In this document: piece after piece, positions 35,320 to 47,300 of the stretch | Layout of the letters: every line of letters starts with the position of its first letter | How positions within the stretch are numbered: position 1 is the first letter of the stretch | Assembly (NCBI GenBank): GCA_963691655.1 | Contig: CAVNUY010000014.1 | Location: 62,001 to 126,000, forward strand | Length of the DNA: 64,000 nucleotides | Reading direction: 5' to 3' | Source: Toxonevra muliebris | Taxonomy: Eukaryota > Arthropoda > Insecta > Diptera > Pallopteridae | Position numbers and translations under genes: made by a program | The notes under the pieces: generated by a model | What the model saw: the letters and a program-made list of their open reading frames with translations, nothing else | Databases searched by the model: none | What the model was told of the DNA's origin: nothing

Positions 35320-36001
35320 CCTAAAAAACTATCAAAAATATTTATATTTAAACGTGCCTCCTCGGCTTCAAAAATGTGATATGTATGTATGTAATATGTT
35401 ACAAATTTATTGAAATTATCATTTTTATTATGTTATATATATTGGTTTTTCCATCTATTATACCCCACTAACAATTACTGAAAAAAAATCTCAGATAAGA
35501 GTTATTATTGAACTTTTGGTAGATTTTTTACTCTACCGACTGGACTATTTGATAATACGGGAGTGTTTTTCACACATAAACTTTGAGTCCACGTTTAAAT
35601 TTAAATATGTTTGCCTGAAACTTTCACAGTTTACATTTTTCACATAAAGAAACAAAATTAGGGCGTAGAGTGAAAATAATATATATAAAAATTTCCCCCA
35701 TATGCCTGAGAACCACTCTGAACAGCAACTACTAATAAGTTTGAGTATAGTTGTAATGTTACGGGGCAGAGAATGTTTGCAGTTTTGTGTTGAGTTTGTT
35801 GCAGGAGAATGATAAATGCTATTTTATAAAATACTTTTTCTTTATTGAAGTACCTACATACATTTATGTAAATGTACATAAATAAAATAAATTAGAAGCT
35901 TTAAGCATATGCAAATATAGCAGTAATTAAAAAATGTGTCATAAAAAACAAAAAATATGTTTATAAAAAATTTTCAATTCATTAACCCTTCAATTCATTA
36001 A
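35320..36001. other. AT-rich spacer
   Basis: No gene recognised. CAATTCATTAACC occurs twice at 35976 and 35991 just before the next element. Confidence 0.45.
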
Positions 36002-37195
36002 CCTCTTTAGGAGGCCTCCTCCTGGGCCTAATTAGGCCCACGTGAATAAACTGATTGTTATGGCCTATTACAGCATGTTATTGCGCAAAATTTATAAAGG
36101 GTCTTGTACACTAATTATTCTGCTATAGTGTGGTAAAAATAAGCACCTTTTAAGAGAGAGCATACTAAGAAAAAAATTAACTTTTAAAATCGATCCGAAT
36201 TATCAACATGCGTTTTTCTACTTGCAAATTACAAGCAAATAAGGTGTTTGCATAATTACAAAATTTAGGAAAACTGTATAGTTTTAATTAATGAAAGTTT
36301 TTTGGTTGTGATTTAGATATAATTGGTGATGTTTGGAGGTAATTTGGATCGACAATTTGTTAGAGGTTTTTGTGGAATTTGAGTTCAAAGTTTAAATAAA
36401 CTTAAAATTTTTTTTTTAATTTTAGTTTAAAATTTTGCATTTTACAATCCAAAAATAATTTTGTTTTATTGAAATTAATAGCGTTTAATAGTGTTATACC
36501 AATTTTGGAACTTCAATATTCAATATGAAAAATATTTTTAAGAACCAGTTTGTGTTAAGTGATTTTAATTTTTGACTATGACAACAAACTTATAAATTTT
36601 AATTCAGAAATTGCTTAGAATGATTCAAAGAGATGATTTTTTATATATTTCATTGTTCACGGACTAGCGGATCACAATTTTATTACTTTAGCTTGATATG
36701 ATATTCGAAGATATTGGATTTTTGCGAAAATGCCACGCCCACTTTGAGATACGGTCACATTTTATAGCATACAACTTGACATACATATAAGTGCATTTCT
36801 ACATCAAATTTGACTAAGATCAGACCAACGGTTTGTGAAAACACATAGATGTGACAATAATTTGTATGGATGTGTGTGTGTATGTATTTACGAATACATA
36901 CATACATTTTTTTTATACATATTTTCCTTAAACCCCAAAATTACCTTTTGCATCTAAATAAATCTCAAATTCAAAATAATTTGCTATAAATTTTACGAAT
37001 ACACAAAAAATACACCTGGGCCTATTTAGGCTTAGGTTATCAAGTTATTCCGATTGAAACAAATTTTATTTTTTTGTGCTCAAAAAACATTGGCGCAGAA
37101 AATCATGGAGTTTCAGACCGATTCGTCAAGAAACAAAAGATATACGTATTTAAACTCAAAATGGGCCTAATTAGGCCCAGGTGCCCATCCTAGGG
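36002..37195. mobile_element. TTAA-flanked element with 18-bp palindromes at both ends (1194 bp)
   Basis: TTAA at 35998-36001 and 37196-37199. The left end reads CCTCTTTAGGAGG then the perfect palindrome TGGGCCTAATTAGGCCCA (36023-36040). The right end has the same palindrome at 37162-37179 followed by CATCCTAGGG. A degenerate third copy, TGGGCCTATTTAGGC, is at 37018. The ends are inverted repeats of each other. No ORF of note lies between. TTAA target use suggests piggyBac, although the outermost CCTCTT is atypical. The function of the palindrome is unknown. Confidence 0.7.
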
Positions 37196-38345
37196 TTAAT
37201 GAATGCCTTTTTTGGGATTAAATGTAACTATAAAAATTTAATCTAAGTAAGAAAAATTTATTATTTACCACCATTTCACTTACCGTCGAAGCGAACTTGT
37301 AGTCCGCCATTTTTTTATAACTATTTTCGAAAATATAGAGAGGTAAAATTTACGTGATTCGCCAATTAAAGCCTTTTTCAAATAACTCCACTTCTGTTCA
37401 TTGCATCGAGTAAAATGAATAACCATTTTAAAGGTATTGAAAATCTCTATATTTGTGTATTAATAGTTGTAAAAATTGTTTCAGAAAAGTATTTGTTATT
37501 AACAATTAAATAATTGAAATTCAGTTTACTATTCGTTCGCGATGGAATAAAAAATTCAAAAAAATACTATTGTATTCCTCGGAAAATTTCCTATAGAAAA
37601 CATATTTATTCAGAGTGGTAGATTCATATTGACTATTATTAATTCAATAAATAACTTGAAATATTACTGGTAACGGCAGAAGTAACGATGAAGTAGAAGT
37701 GATGTGAGATCAATAGGGTAACCTACATGCTATGTTGGAAGAATTAAATTTAATGAGTATTGTGTAAATTATTTATTTTAGGACTATGATTTTATTTTTC
37801 AAAGTTGTTAAAGGACAAGCACCTCAGCACTTGACAAATAGAATTATATAAAAACACAAACCAAATCGTTATTTCTGTGGTCACAAGCAATAACAGTCTA
37901 AGCCGAAAATAATGCTTTCGAGAAAAATCCAATTTTATATACAGAAGAGTTTATGAAAAAAATAAAGAAGTGCAATAGAAAAAATTTAATGAAAAATACA
38001 CGCGCAATGCTAAGATCAAAAACGATAATAAAAGTTTCATTTGTTTTGGATATTTAATTGGCTAAACGATTCAAGATACCGAAGAAAATAAGCCAGATAT
38101 TTAAAAAATCTAATTTTTCAACTGATGGAAAAAGAAATCGATGAAAAACGGCTGCTTTTTCTTGATGTACGTAAAGCAGAATCTTTTTTCGCAAAAAATA
38201 AGACCAACCAGAAGAAAATCGACTGCAAAATAATCGGCGGGAGAAAATCCATAAAAAAGCCAATGTACATGAAAAAAATTTCATTTTATAAACTAGTGTG
38301 ATTTTGAATTCATCTGATTTTGTTCGTATAAAATTTATGTTACGT

Positions 38346-38358
38346 AACGCAGTTGATA
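38346..38358. repeat. 13-bp target-site duplication of LINE insertion, left
   Basis: AACGCAGTTGATA, repeated at 39252-39264 and present once in copy B at 45527-45539. Confidence 0.95.
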
Positions 38359-39167
38359 CAGACGGCTCGAAAATGGACTGTGGTTCTGGTGCCGGAGTTG
38401 CTGGACCCAATACTAGAATCTCAATCCCTCTGGGTATTTGGCCCAGTGTCTTTCAAGCCGAAATATACGCAATTGAGACCTGCGCTAATATAAACCTGTA
38501 TAAAGGTCTTAAAGGCGCAAATATTGTAATTTTCTCAGATAGCCAGGCGGCTCTCTTAGCACTCTCTTCATGGAGTTTTTCATCTAAACTGGTGAAAGAG
38601 TGTTTTGATAGTCTCCAGCGCTTGTCTACCCGTAACAAAGTTACGCTTTGTTGGGTACCCGGCCACCGTGACATTGCTGGTAATGAAGCCGCCGATGAAC
38701 TGGCTAGGCAAGGTTCATCTACCAAGCACTTCGGCCCCGATCCGTTTTGCGGAATCGGCTGGGCCTCCACGAAATCTATCGTTGAGGAGTGGTCTAAGGC
38801 AAAATGGCTAGAGTATTGGAACTCCATCCCGGGTTTAAGACAGGCAAAAGCTCTTACCATTCCGCTTGCCTAAAATCAGCCCATTTCTTATTCCAAACCT
38901 GACCTTAGGCTATTGGTGGGCTACATGTCTGGACACCATGGGCTCAGATATCACCTAAGCAAAATAGGTCTGTCCAATGAGACAGAATGTCGTCTATGTA
39001 TGGAAGATGACGAGACGACACTTCACATTCTGTGTGAGTGTCCGGCCTTGGCTCGGCTCAGAGGAAGAATCTTTGATTATTCGTTTTTGACGGCTGATCA
39101 CATGAAATCTTCTTCAACGAAAGATGTCTTGACTTTTATTAGGTCAGCCGAACGTCTTTTGTCATAG
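38359..39167 (+). pseudogene. LINE ORF2 C-terminus: RNase H and cysteine-rich domain
   Basis: RNase H motifs appear in order: the aspartate in TDGSK just at the junction, the glutamate in FQAEIYAIE, the aspartate in FSDSQAAL, and HRDIAGNEAADELA with the last catalytic residues. This domain degrades the RNA strand during reverse transcription. A single TAA at 38871-38873 interrupts the frame, which otherwise stays open to 39167 through the cysteine-rich CRLCMEDDETTLHILCECP, typical of LINE C-termini. One stop in an otherwise open frame suggests a fairly young insertion. Confidence 0.9.
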
Positions 39168-39251
39168 AATGGGGAATGGCACAAAAGATCTTTTAGGTCG
39201 CAGTGCCTGCCTGGTTGGGCTCCTCTATTACTAATAATAATAATAATAATA
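38359..39251 (+). mobile_element. 5'-truncated RNase H-bearing LINE with (AAT)n tail
   Basis: Inserted in copy A only, between 13-bp duplications. It holds the last ~270 codons of an ORF2, a short 3' UTR and a tail of TAA/AAT triplets (39228-39251). A triplet tail and an RNase H domain fit the I/LOA/R1-type LINEs, not jockey. The 5' truncation is the usual outcome of incomplete target-primed reverse transcription. Confidence 0.95.
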
Positions 39252-39264
39252 AACGCAGTTGATA
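39252..39264. repeat. 13-bp target-site duplication of LINE insertion, right
   Basis: Right copy of AACGCAGTTGATA. Confidence 0.95.
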
Positions 39265-39734
39265 ACCCCTCCCTTCCCCATGTAACACTTCGTAACGCAT
39301 CGTCCAACCTCCCCCCACCCCCAACCACCGCCCACAAATTTTTTTTTAATTAATTAAATAATTTTTGTTTTAAATTTTGTTGGCTCCATATGGGAGCCTA
39401 ATGCAATTGCAACATTATTTACTTACGTAGTGTGAGTGGCTTGGTTCTAATGCAAAAAATTCAGTTTTCTCAACGGTTTTTGTTTTATCGACTATTTATC
39501 GAAAAAGGGGGTTTAAACTCCCATTTTTAAGAGGGAAGGTAGGAGATTTAGGAAAAGTGCGCGAGCAAAAATTGTTTATCTCTAACAACTATGCTTCAGA
39601 CATCAAATTCGTATCGGTTGAAATAAATAAATTTTTCAATAGCCCCTGAAGACCCCATTCTTCCGATTCAGCTCCATATTATGGGAGAACTAGATGTGAT
39701 GGAGAAAACTGTGTACGCGCTCGTGATCAGCGTG

Positions 39735-40210
39735 CCCTTCGGAGGGCACGCCGCGGTAAATTAGCCGCAAATTGTTTATTTTGTGTTTTTAAAATACTAA
39801 TCATAGTAGCCAACCGCTGTCACTCAAGTAACTTTGTAAGTTTTGAGATGCAGAGCGGTTTACCGTAAGCCGTTGGTTTTTGCGTTACATCGTTTAGCTG
39901 CTATTTGTGTTTGAAAATTGGTATCTTGCTTTTGCGGCTAATTTGTCGCTGAGCCCCCTCTCGTGTAACAAAAAAATTCAAGGGTAGCTTGATGAAATTT
40001 TTTCAAAGTCAAAACGATGACAAATAAATATTTAAAAATAAATGCTTAAAATATATTTCAATATCACTAAAAAGCAATCAGTTGTTTTATATTAATGATT
40101 TTTTTTTATAACTAAAGAAAACTGCAGTCGATACTATGAAATTTACCGTGCGGCTAAATTGCCGGGGCGCGCCCTCTCGTGTAACTTTTCAGAGCGCGCC
40201 CTCCGAAGGG
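39735..40210. mobile_element. piggyBac-type MITE, copy in duplication A
   Basis: Inverted relative to 33244-33708. Ends CCCTTCGGAGGGCACGCC and, complemented, CCCTTCGGAGGGCGCGC. TTAA survives only on the right (40211-40214); the left flank reads CGTG. Confidence 0.85.
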
Positions 40211-42275
40211 TTAATTTTCAATCAACCTAAATTTTATATGAATATAAATAAATGTGATTTTATTTACTTTTCAACACTTTCTTCGTTAAAAAAAAAATTT
40301 ACGAGAATGGTTGGATTTTAGCGGGGAAAAGACGCTTATCAAAACTCCTGATCTGTGAGAAAAGCAAAACTTCTATACATTTTTTTATAAATGCTACGTT
40401 ATCTGCAACTTTTTATTTCAATTTTCAGTTGAAGCATATAGATCTGCAAATTAAATAAAATATTAAAATTGATGTGTAACAAACAAAAACTTGCATTATG
40501 AACAGTTTTGCTGGCCACTGTATAGTAAAATTAGTTATATTGGTTGTTTTTGTTTTTAACTGTAAGCCAATAAGCGTACATAAATAATATAATAAATAAA
40601 TTCAAAATTTAAATCAAACCGAAATTAATATATGTATACAATACATGGCTATATTTTTGTGAAATTACGATACCAATTTTAAAAAGATATTAATATGTTT
40701 AAAAAAAAAAATTTAATAAATCGCATGAAAGGATTATAATTTTATATATACAACAAATCTATACCTATATTAAAAAAAAAACTCTTTTTCAAAATATATG
40801 AAGGAAAAGAAAAAAGGAGCAAACCTTTAAAATTAATTCTAGGTTTGTGTGAGAAAGTAATAATGAAAATTAACATTAACTTAAACTGATATATGTTGAA
40901 TAAGTAGAATGGTTTCACCCACCCAAAAGAAAGATATGATTTTAAAATTAAATTGTGTTTTCTTCTTTTTTGTTGTTGTTGTTCGTTTTATTAAGAAATC
41001 AAGTAGGTAATAATTCATCAAAAAAGGAAATATGTTCTGAAATCATTTTTCCATCCAAATTAAATTGTAACATCTGTATGTTATTTCAATTTCAGAAATT
41101 GATTAAACAAAGGTCTGCGTGGTTTTTGATTAAGATCTTATAGATTTTTCCTCGACTACCATTACTACTTCTAACAGCATTTCTTTATAAAAAAAAATTG
41201 CTTAAAGAAACAACATCTAGCGAGGCTTTAGTGTCGCTGTATACAAATCTTATTTTTTTCACTGCGAAGTTACCGATGATTTGTTTGTTCTTTCATCTTT
41301 CCCACATGGAACTTGTAGTTGAATTAATTGAATTGAATACAACAAATCATCTGTAAATAAATAGTATAGATAAATAATCGTCGTAATAGTCGTTTAAAAT
41401 CTTAGCAATATCAGAAATTAGTGAAAAAAATAATTTGATTGAACATTCATTTTATCTTGCCTTCATCGATGGAGAAGTTTTGCTGGTTGATTGAATTCAG
41501 TAAAAATCTATAAGAAATCTCAGATCACAAAAAAGTTTGATTTTCTAAGCTCGTGTTATCTCTACTAAAAGTTTATATAGAGAGCATCTCTCATTTTTTG
41601 CTCATAATTAGATTTATTATTAACTAATATGATTATTAAATACTATAATTATATTATATATAATCATTGTTAACTTTATTTTTTAAGAGCCTCTTATAAA
41701 TCTTAGAATTTACTTTTTATATATTTTAGTTTTTTTATTTTCATATGTGTAATATGTATATATAAGACATATATGTACATAACTTCACATGCAAAGTTGA
41801 AGTTTAATTAATTTTTGCTCTCTTGTGCTCTAAAAGCGGAAGTTTTTCAACTTAATAAAAAATATGATATTTTTATAAATAAGAAAACAAGTAGTACATG
41901 TAACAACGAATTTTTTTTATTTTTTATTCCTATAAAATACAAAATTATAATGAATACATACATGAATTTGTATTTGTAAATCTATTTATATATGAATTTT
42001 CCTTTACATTTTTGTAGTTTAGTAATAATGTTACTAAAAAATTTGTTTAAAGAAATAAAAATGAATAAGAATGCATTAAAAATATTAAAAGTGTATAGAA
42101 TCTACATATAAATTTTGTGTACAGACGTGTTTTGTAATATACTTTCTATCTAAATCACAATCGGAGAGCTACGAATTATGCTATTACGATAAAAATGTTG
42201 ATCGAAAGTATCTTTCAGAACATTCCTCATATATGCATATTTATGGATTCATATATATATACATATATATGTATA

Positions 42276-42280
<5 letters not shown>

Positions 42281-42314
<34 letters not shown>
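42281..42314. repeat. (TA)n microsatellite, longer in copy A than in copy B
   Basis: The run here exceeds the matching run at about 48556-48576, one of the few length differences between the duplicated segments. Confidence 0.85.
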
Positions 42315-42316
<2 letters not shown>

Positions 42317-42740
42317 TACAGGCTACTATTAGTAAAATATCCACATTGTGTTCGAACAGCGCAAAAAATCAAATAAATTAAAAAAAAAAACATTTATATC
42401 ATATATGGAATTTCTTAGCAAAAATATATATATATATATATACACAGTATGGCAGGTATTCCAAAGATAAGTGGAAAATAAATAATAAATATGCTAAGTC
42501 AAATGTCTTAATATTTCTTAAAATAAAAAAGTTTATATAATGCTGCATAAGAAAAATCCGCCACTTTAAATGAAGAACACAGTGTATTCTTGTTGTTGGA
42601 ATTCGTTAGAAATAATGTACAGCTTCACAATAAGGTATCTTCGTGCAAGAATAAGGTTCTTTTGGAGATCGAAACGATCGAATTTTGGTTTCCTTCGGTT
42701 TATATGTTCATCAACGTTTATTTTCACTAATGCAAACTTA

Positions 42741-42860
42741 AGGCGCATTCACCGGCCGAGTGCGACACTTTCTTTTCTTTTTTGTTTATCTTAAATTGAG
42801 AGCGTAAAAACTTCATATAAAAAAACGAAAGGCAGTGCGGCACTTGGTCGGTGACTCCGC
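42741..42860. mobile_element. Short MITE at the end of duplication copy A
   Basis: Terminal inverted repeat: GCGCATTCACCGGCCGAGTG left and the complement GCGGAGTCACCGACCAAGTG right, about 35 bp in all with mismatches. Related to 11182-11301. It starts seven bases after homology between copies A and B ends. Confidence 0.75.
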
Positions 42861-44084
42861 ATGTGTATGTTTATGGACCGCTTAATAATCAACAATGTAA
42901 CAATTTTCTTAAAGTCGAAGAAACTTTTTTCAAATGCTTTTATAATTATTTCGTTTGGAATTTTTCAATTTTTCAATACAAGCTACTTTTAAATAAATAA
43001 TAAACTCAACTTACATATATTTCCACTTAAATTTGGAGGTATTGGATTACCTCTCTTTCGAAAAATTATAAGAATTTAATAGTAACTATTCCATAAATTT
43101 GATGGTATTGCAAAAATCTGCGAAAGCAGTTGAAAGCATCACCATCAAATTTAATACAGGAGAAACATGCATGGCGTTCTGTTTATTTTCAGGTTTATGA
43201 GTGTTATTTTAATTTCTGGAAGAATTAAAAGATTAAGTGAAATAAATTAAACATTATGAATATTATTATTGTGAATTCCGATTATAGCGCAAAATAAATA
43301 TATACTATTAGTTAAACTGAAGAAGTTGGGCATTTATTTGTATGAATAAATTGAATTAAATATTTAAAACTTAATCTTATTTCGTATCTACATCGAGGAT
43401 GCATCGCATATGCTGCACAATATTAACGGAGGTGTCACATAAAACAAAAAATGTTTAATAACACCCCAACAGAGTATCAAGGAAAAAAGATTTTTTCTAT
43501 GGCAAATAAACGGGCCACATTTCAAAATTATTTTTATGGCAATCAATAATGGAAACCGCACCACTTGCAACCACGGTTGCCACTTACTCATTTTATTTTG
43601 TACCAAATGGGGGGAAAATGTACCAATATAATAAATAAAATTAATAGTTATTTATTAAGGATGTAGGATGTAAGTAAGCATATTTGGGACTGGAGTGTTG
43701 GGAGACGAACACCTTTAAATCTGGTAGATTTAAAGAATAGCAAAAAGGAACACAGGATATAGTACAATGGACGTAAAACTTGTCAGAGTGCTGTATTCTT
43801 GAATAATACTTTATACTTCTTTTGCTGTTCCAACAAAAAAAAGAAAAAGATCACTGATTAGGAATTGTGGCGGATTCCGAAACGGCCGTCTGATTTGCGC
43901 GTCTCTATACATTGTTGTTGTGATGACTACATTTGTACATTATGCCTGTTTATATATAACTTCAAATAAGGAAAACATACTTTTTTTTTTTTTAATGCGC
44001 TTTTTCGAGCCGCTACTTTAACGTGTAAATGAAAGCTATACAGTAAAAAATCTTTTAAAAGTAAACACACTGGCATGTTTAATT
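42861..44084. other. Spacer between the duplicated segments
   Basis: No host gene recognised; a 72-residue minus-strand frame at 43388-43606 has no motif. About 50 bp at 43853-43902, around TGGCGGATTCCGAAACGGC, resemble 6585-6635, so a further dispersed repeat is present. Confidence 0.45.
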
Positions 44085-44392
44085 AGCTTTTGACATGCTG
44101 CGGGGTTGGAGAGATTCTACTTCTGGATAGTTATTTTAACTCCGCAGCTTATATCGATATCATAAAAAACCGCGTTTTGCCTAGCATCGAACAACTAAGT
44201 GAACACGCAACAAAAGCCATATTTCAGGACGATTCTGCACCTTGTCATCGTTCGAAATCGTTAAGTATCCCACTTATAATAATGTTTTATTTAAACTTTT
44301 TTTTGGTAAATTTACAAGAATGGACTTTTTTTCACAGGTAAAGGAATATAAGGAGTTTTTGGGAATTGAATCAATTTCATGGCCGGGCAACA
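44085..44392 (+). pseudogene. Tc1-like transposase fragment
   Basis: The frame reads GVGEILLLDSYFNSAAYIDI, IKNRVLPSIEQLSEHATKAI and FQDDSAPCHRSKS, where the DDSAPCH region carries the second catalytic aspartate of the Tc1 DDE domain. A GT...AG interval of about 85 bp (44263 to 44337) follows, then VKEYKEFLGIESISWPGN, the approach to the PDLNPIE box with the third catalytic residue. The homology stops at 44392, exactly where duplication copy B begins, so the third acidic residue is missing. The N-terminal DNA-binding region is not present upstream. It could not have been active. Confidence 0.8.
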
Positions 44393-47300
44393 TTGGGATT
44401 AAATGTAACTATAAAAATTTAATCTAAGTAAGAAAAATTTATTATTTACCACCATTTCACTTACCGTCGAAGCGAACTTGTAGTCCGCCATTTTTTTATA
44501 ACTATTTTCGAAAATATAGAGAGGTAAAATTTACGTGATTCGCCAATTAAAGCCTTTTTCAAATAACTCCACTTCTGTTCATTGCATCGAGTAAAATGAA
44601 TAACCATTTTAAAGGTATTGAAAATCTCTATATTTGTGTATTAATAGTTGTAAAAATTGTTTCAGAAAAGTATTTGTTATTAACAATTAAATAATTGAAA
44701 TTCAGTTTACTATTCGTTCGCGATGGAATAAAAAATTCAAAAAAATACTATTGTATTCCTCGGAAAATTTCCTATAGAAAACATATTTATTCAGAGTGGT
44801 AGATTCATATTGACTATTATTAATTCAATAAATAACTTGAAATATTACTGGTAACGGCAGAAGTAACGATGAAGTAGAAGTGATGTGAGATCAATAGGGT
44901 AACCTACATGCTATGTTGGAAGAATTAAATTTAATGAGTATTGTGTAAATTATTTATTTTAGGACTATGATTTTATTTTTCAAAGTTGTTAAAGGACAAG
45001 CACCTCAGCACTTGACAAATAGAATTATATAAAAACACAAACCAAATCGTTATTTCTGTGGTCACAAGCAATAACAGTCTAAGCCGAAAATAATGCTTTC
45101 GAGAAAAATCCAATTTTATATACAGAAGAGTTTATGAAAAAAATAAAGAAGTGCAATAGAAAAAATTTAATGAAAAATACACGCGCAATGCTAAGATCAA
45201 AAACGATAATAAAAGTTTCATTTGTTTTGGATATTTAATTGGCTAAACGATTCAAGATACCGAAGAAAATAAGCCAGATATTTAAAAAATCTAATTTTTC
45301 AACTGATGGAAAAAGAAATCGATGAAAAACGGCTGCTTTTTCTTGATGTACGTAAAGCAGAATCTTTTTTCGCAAAAAATAAGACCAACCAGAAGAAAAT
45401 CGACTGCAAAATAATCGGCGGGAGAAAATCCATAAAAAAGCCAATGTACATGAAAAAAATTTCATTTTATAAACTAGTGTGATTTTGAATTCATCTGATT
45501 TTGTTCGTATAAAATTTATGTTACGTAACGCAGTTGATAACCCCTCCCTTCCCCATGTAACACTTCGTAACGCATCGTCCAACCTCCCCCCACCCCCAAC
45601 CACCGCCCACAAATTTTTTTTTAATTAATTAAATAATTTTTGTTTTAAATTTTGTTGGCTCCATATGGGAGCCTAATGCAATTGCAACATTATTTACTTA
45701 CGTAGTGTGAGTGGCTTGGTTCTAATGCAAAAAATTCAGTTTTCTCAACGGTTTTTGTTTTATCGACTATTTATCGAAAAAGGGGGTTTAAACTCCCATT
45801 TTTAAGAGGGAAGGTAGGAGATTTAGGAAAAGTGCGCGAGCAAAAATTGTTTATCTCTAACAACTATGCTTCAGACATCAAATTCGTATCGGTTGAAATA
45901 AATAAATTTTTCAATAGCCCCTGAAGACCCCATTCTTCCGATTCAGCTCCATATTATGGGAGAACTAGATGTGATGGAGAAAACTGTGTACGCGCTCGTG
46001 ATCAGCGTGCCCTTCGGAGGGCACGCCGCGGTAAATTAGCCGCAAATTGTTTATTTTGTGTTTTTAAAATACTAATCATAGTAGCCAACCGCTGTCACTC
46101 AAGTAACTTTGTAAGTTTTGAGATGCAGAGCGGTTTACCGTAAGCCGTTGGTTTTTGCGTTACATCGTTTAGCTGCTATTTGTGTTTGAAAATTGGTATC
46201 TTGCTTTTGCGGCTAATTTGTCGCTGAGCCCCCTCTCGTGTAACAAAAAAATTCAAGGGTAGCTTGATGAAATTTTTTCAAAGTCAAAACGATGACAAAT
46301 AAATATTTAAAAATAAATGCTTAAAATATATTTCAATATCACTAAAAAGCAATCAGTTGTTTTATATTAATGATTTTTTTTTATAACTAAAGAAAACTGC
46401 AGTCGATACTATGAAATTTACCGTGCGGCTAAATTGCCGGGGCGCGCCCTCTCGTGTAACTTTTCAGAGCGCGCCCTCCGAAGGGTTAATTTTCAATCAA
46501 CCTAAATTTTATATGAATATAAATAAATGTGATTTTATTTACTTTTCAACACTTTCTTCGTTAAAAAAAAAATTTAGGAGAATGGTTGGATTTTAGCGGG
46601 GAAAAGACGCTTATCAAAACTCCTGATCTGTGAGAAAAGCAAAACTTCTATACATTTTTTTATAAATGCTACGTTATCTGCAACTTTTTATTTCAATTTT
46701 CAGTTGAAGCATATAGATCTGCAAATTAAATAAAATATTAAAATTGATGTGTAACAAACAAAAACTTGCATTATGAACAGTTTTGCTGGCCACTGTATAG
46801 TAAAATTAGTTATATTGGTTGTTTTTGTTTTTAACTGTAAGCCAATAAGCGTACATAAATAATATAATAAATAAATTCAAAATTTAAATCAAACCGAAAT
46901 TAATATATGTATACAATACATGGCTATATTTTTGTGAAATTACGATACCAATTTTAAAAAGATATTAATATGTTTAAAAAAAAAAATTTAATAAATCGCA
47001 TGAAAGGATTATAATTTTATATATACAACAAATCTATACCTATATTAAAAAAAAAACTCTTTTTCAAAATATATGAAGGAAAAGAAAAAAGGAGCAAACC
47101 TTTAAAATTAATTCTAGGTTTGTGTGAGAAAGTAATAATGAAAATTAACATTAACTTAAACTGATATATGTTGAATAAGTAGAATGGTTTCACCCACCCA
47201 AAAGAAAGATATGATTTTAAAATTAAATTGTGTTTTCTTCTTTTTTGTTGTTGTTGTTCGTTTTATTAAGAAATCAAGTAGGTAATAATTCATCAAAAAA

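Larger units (their letters stand above)
37212..42734. repeat. Segmental duplication, copy A (5.5 kb)
   Basis: Near-identical to 44393-48996 in direct orientation. The offset is 7181 bp before the LINE insertion at 38359-39251 and 6275 bp after it. It begins 12 bp right of the TTAA element and ends just left of a MITE at 42741. Differences seen are the LINE, (TA)n length near 42281-42314, and a few substitutions (for example at 40303). No host gene is recognised inside; the 118-residue minus-strand frame at 38054-38410 spans the LINE junction. It may be a real duplication or two unmerged haplotypes in the assembly. Confidence 0.95.

Noticed and set aside
38054..38410. 118-residue minus-strand ORF
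   Set aside because: It crosses the LINE insertion junction at 38359 and changes its N-terminus in copy B (45235-45612), so it is not a conserved gene.
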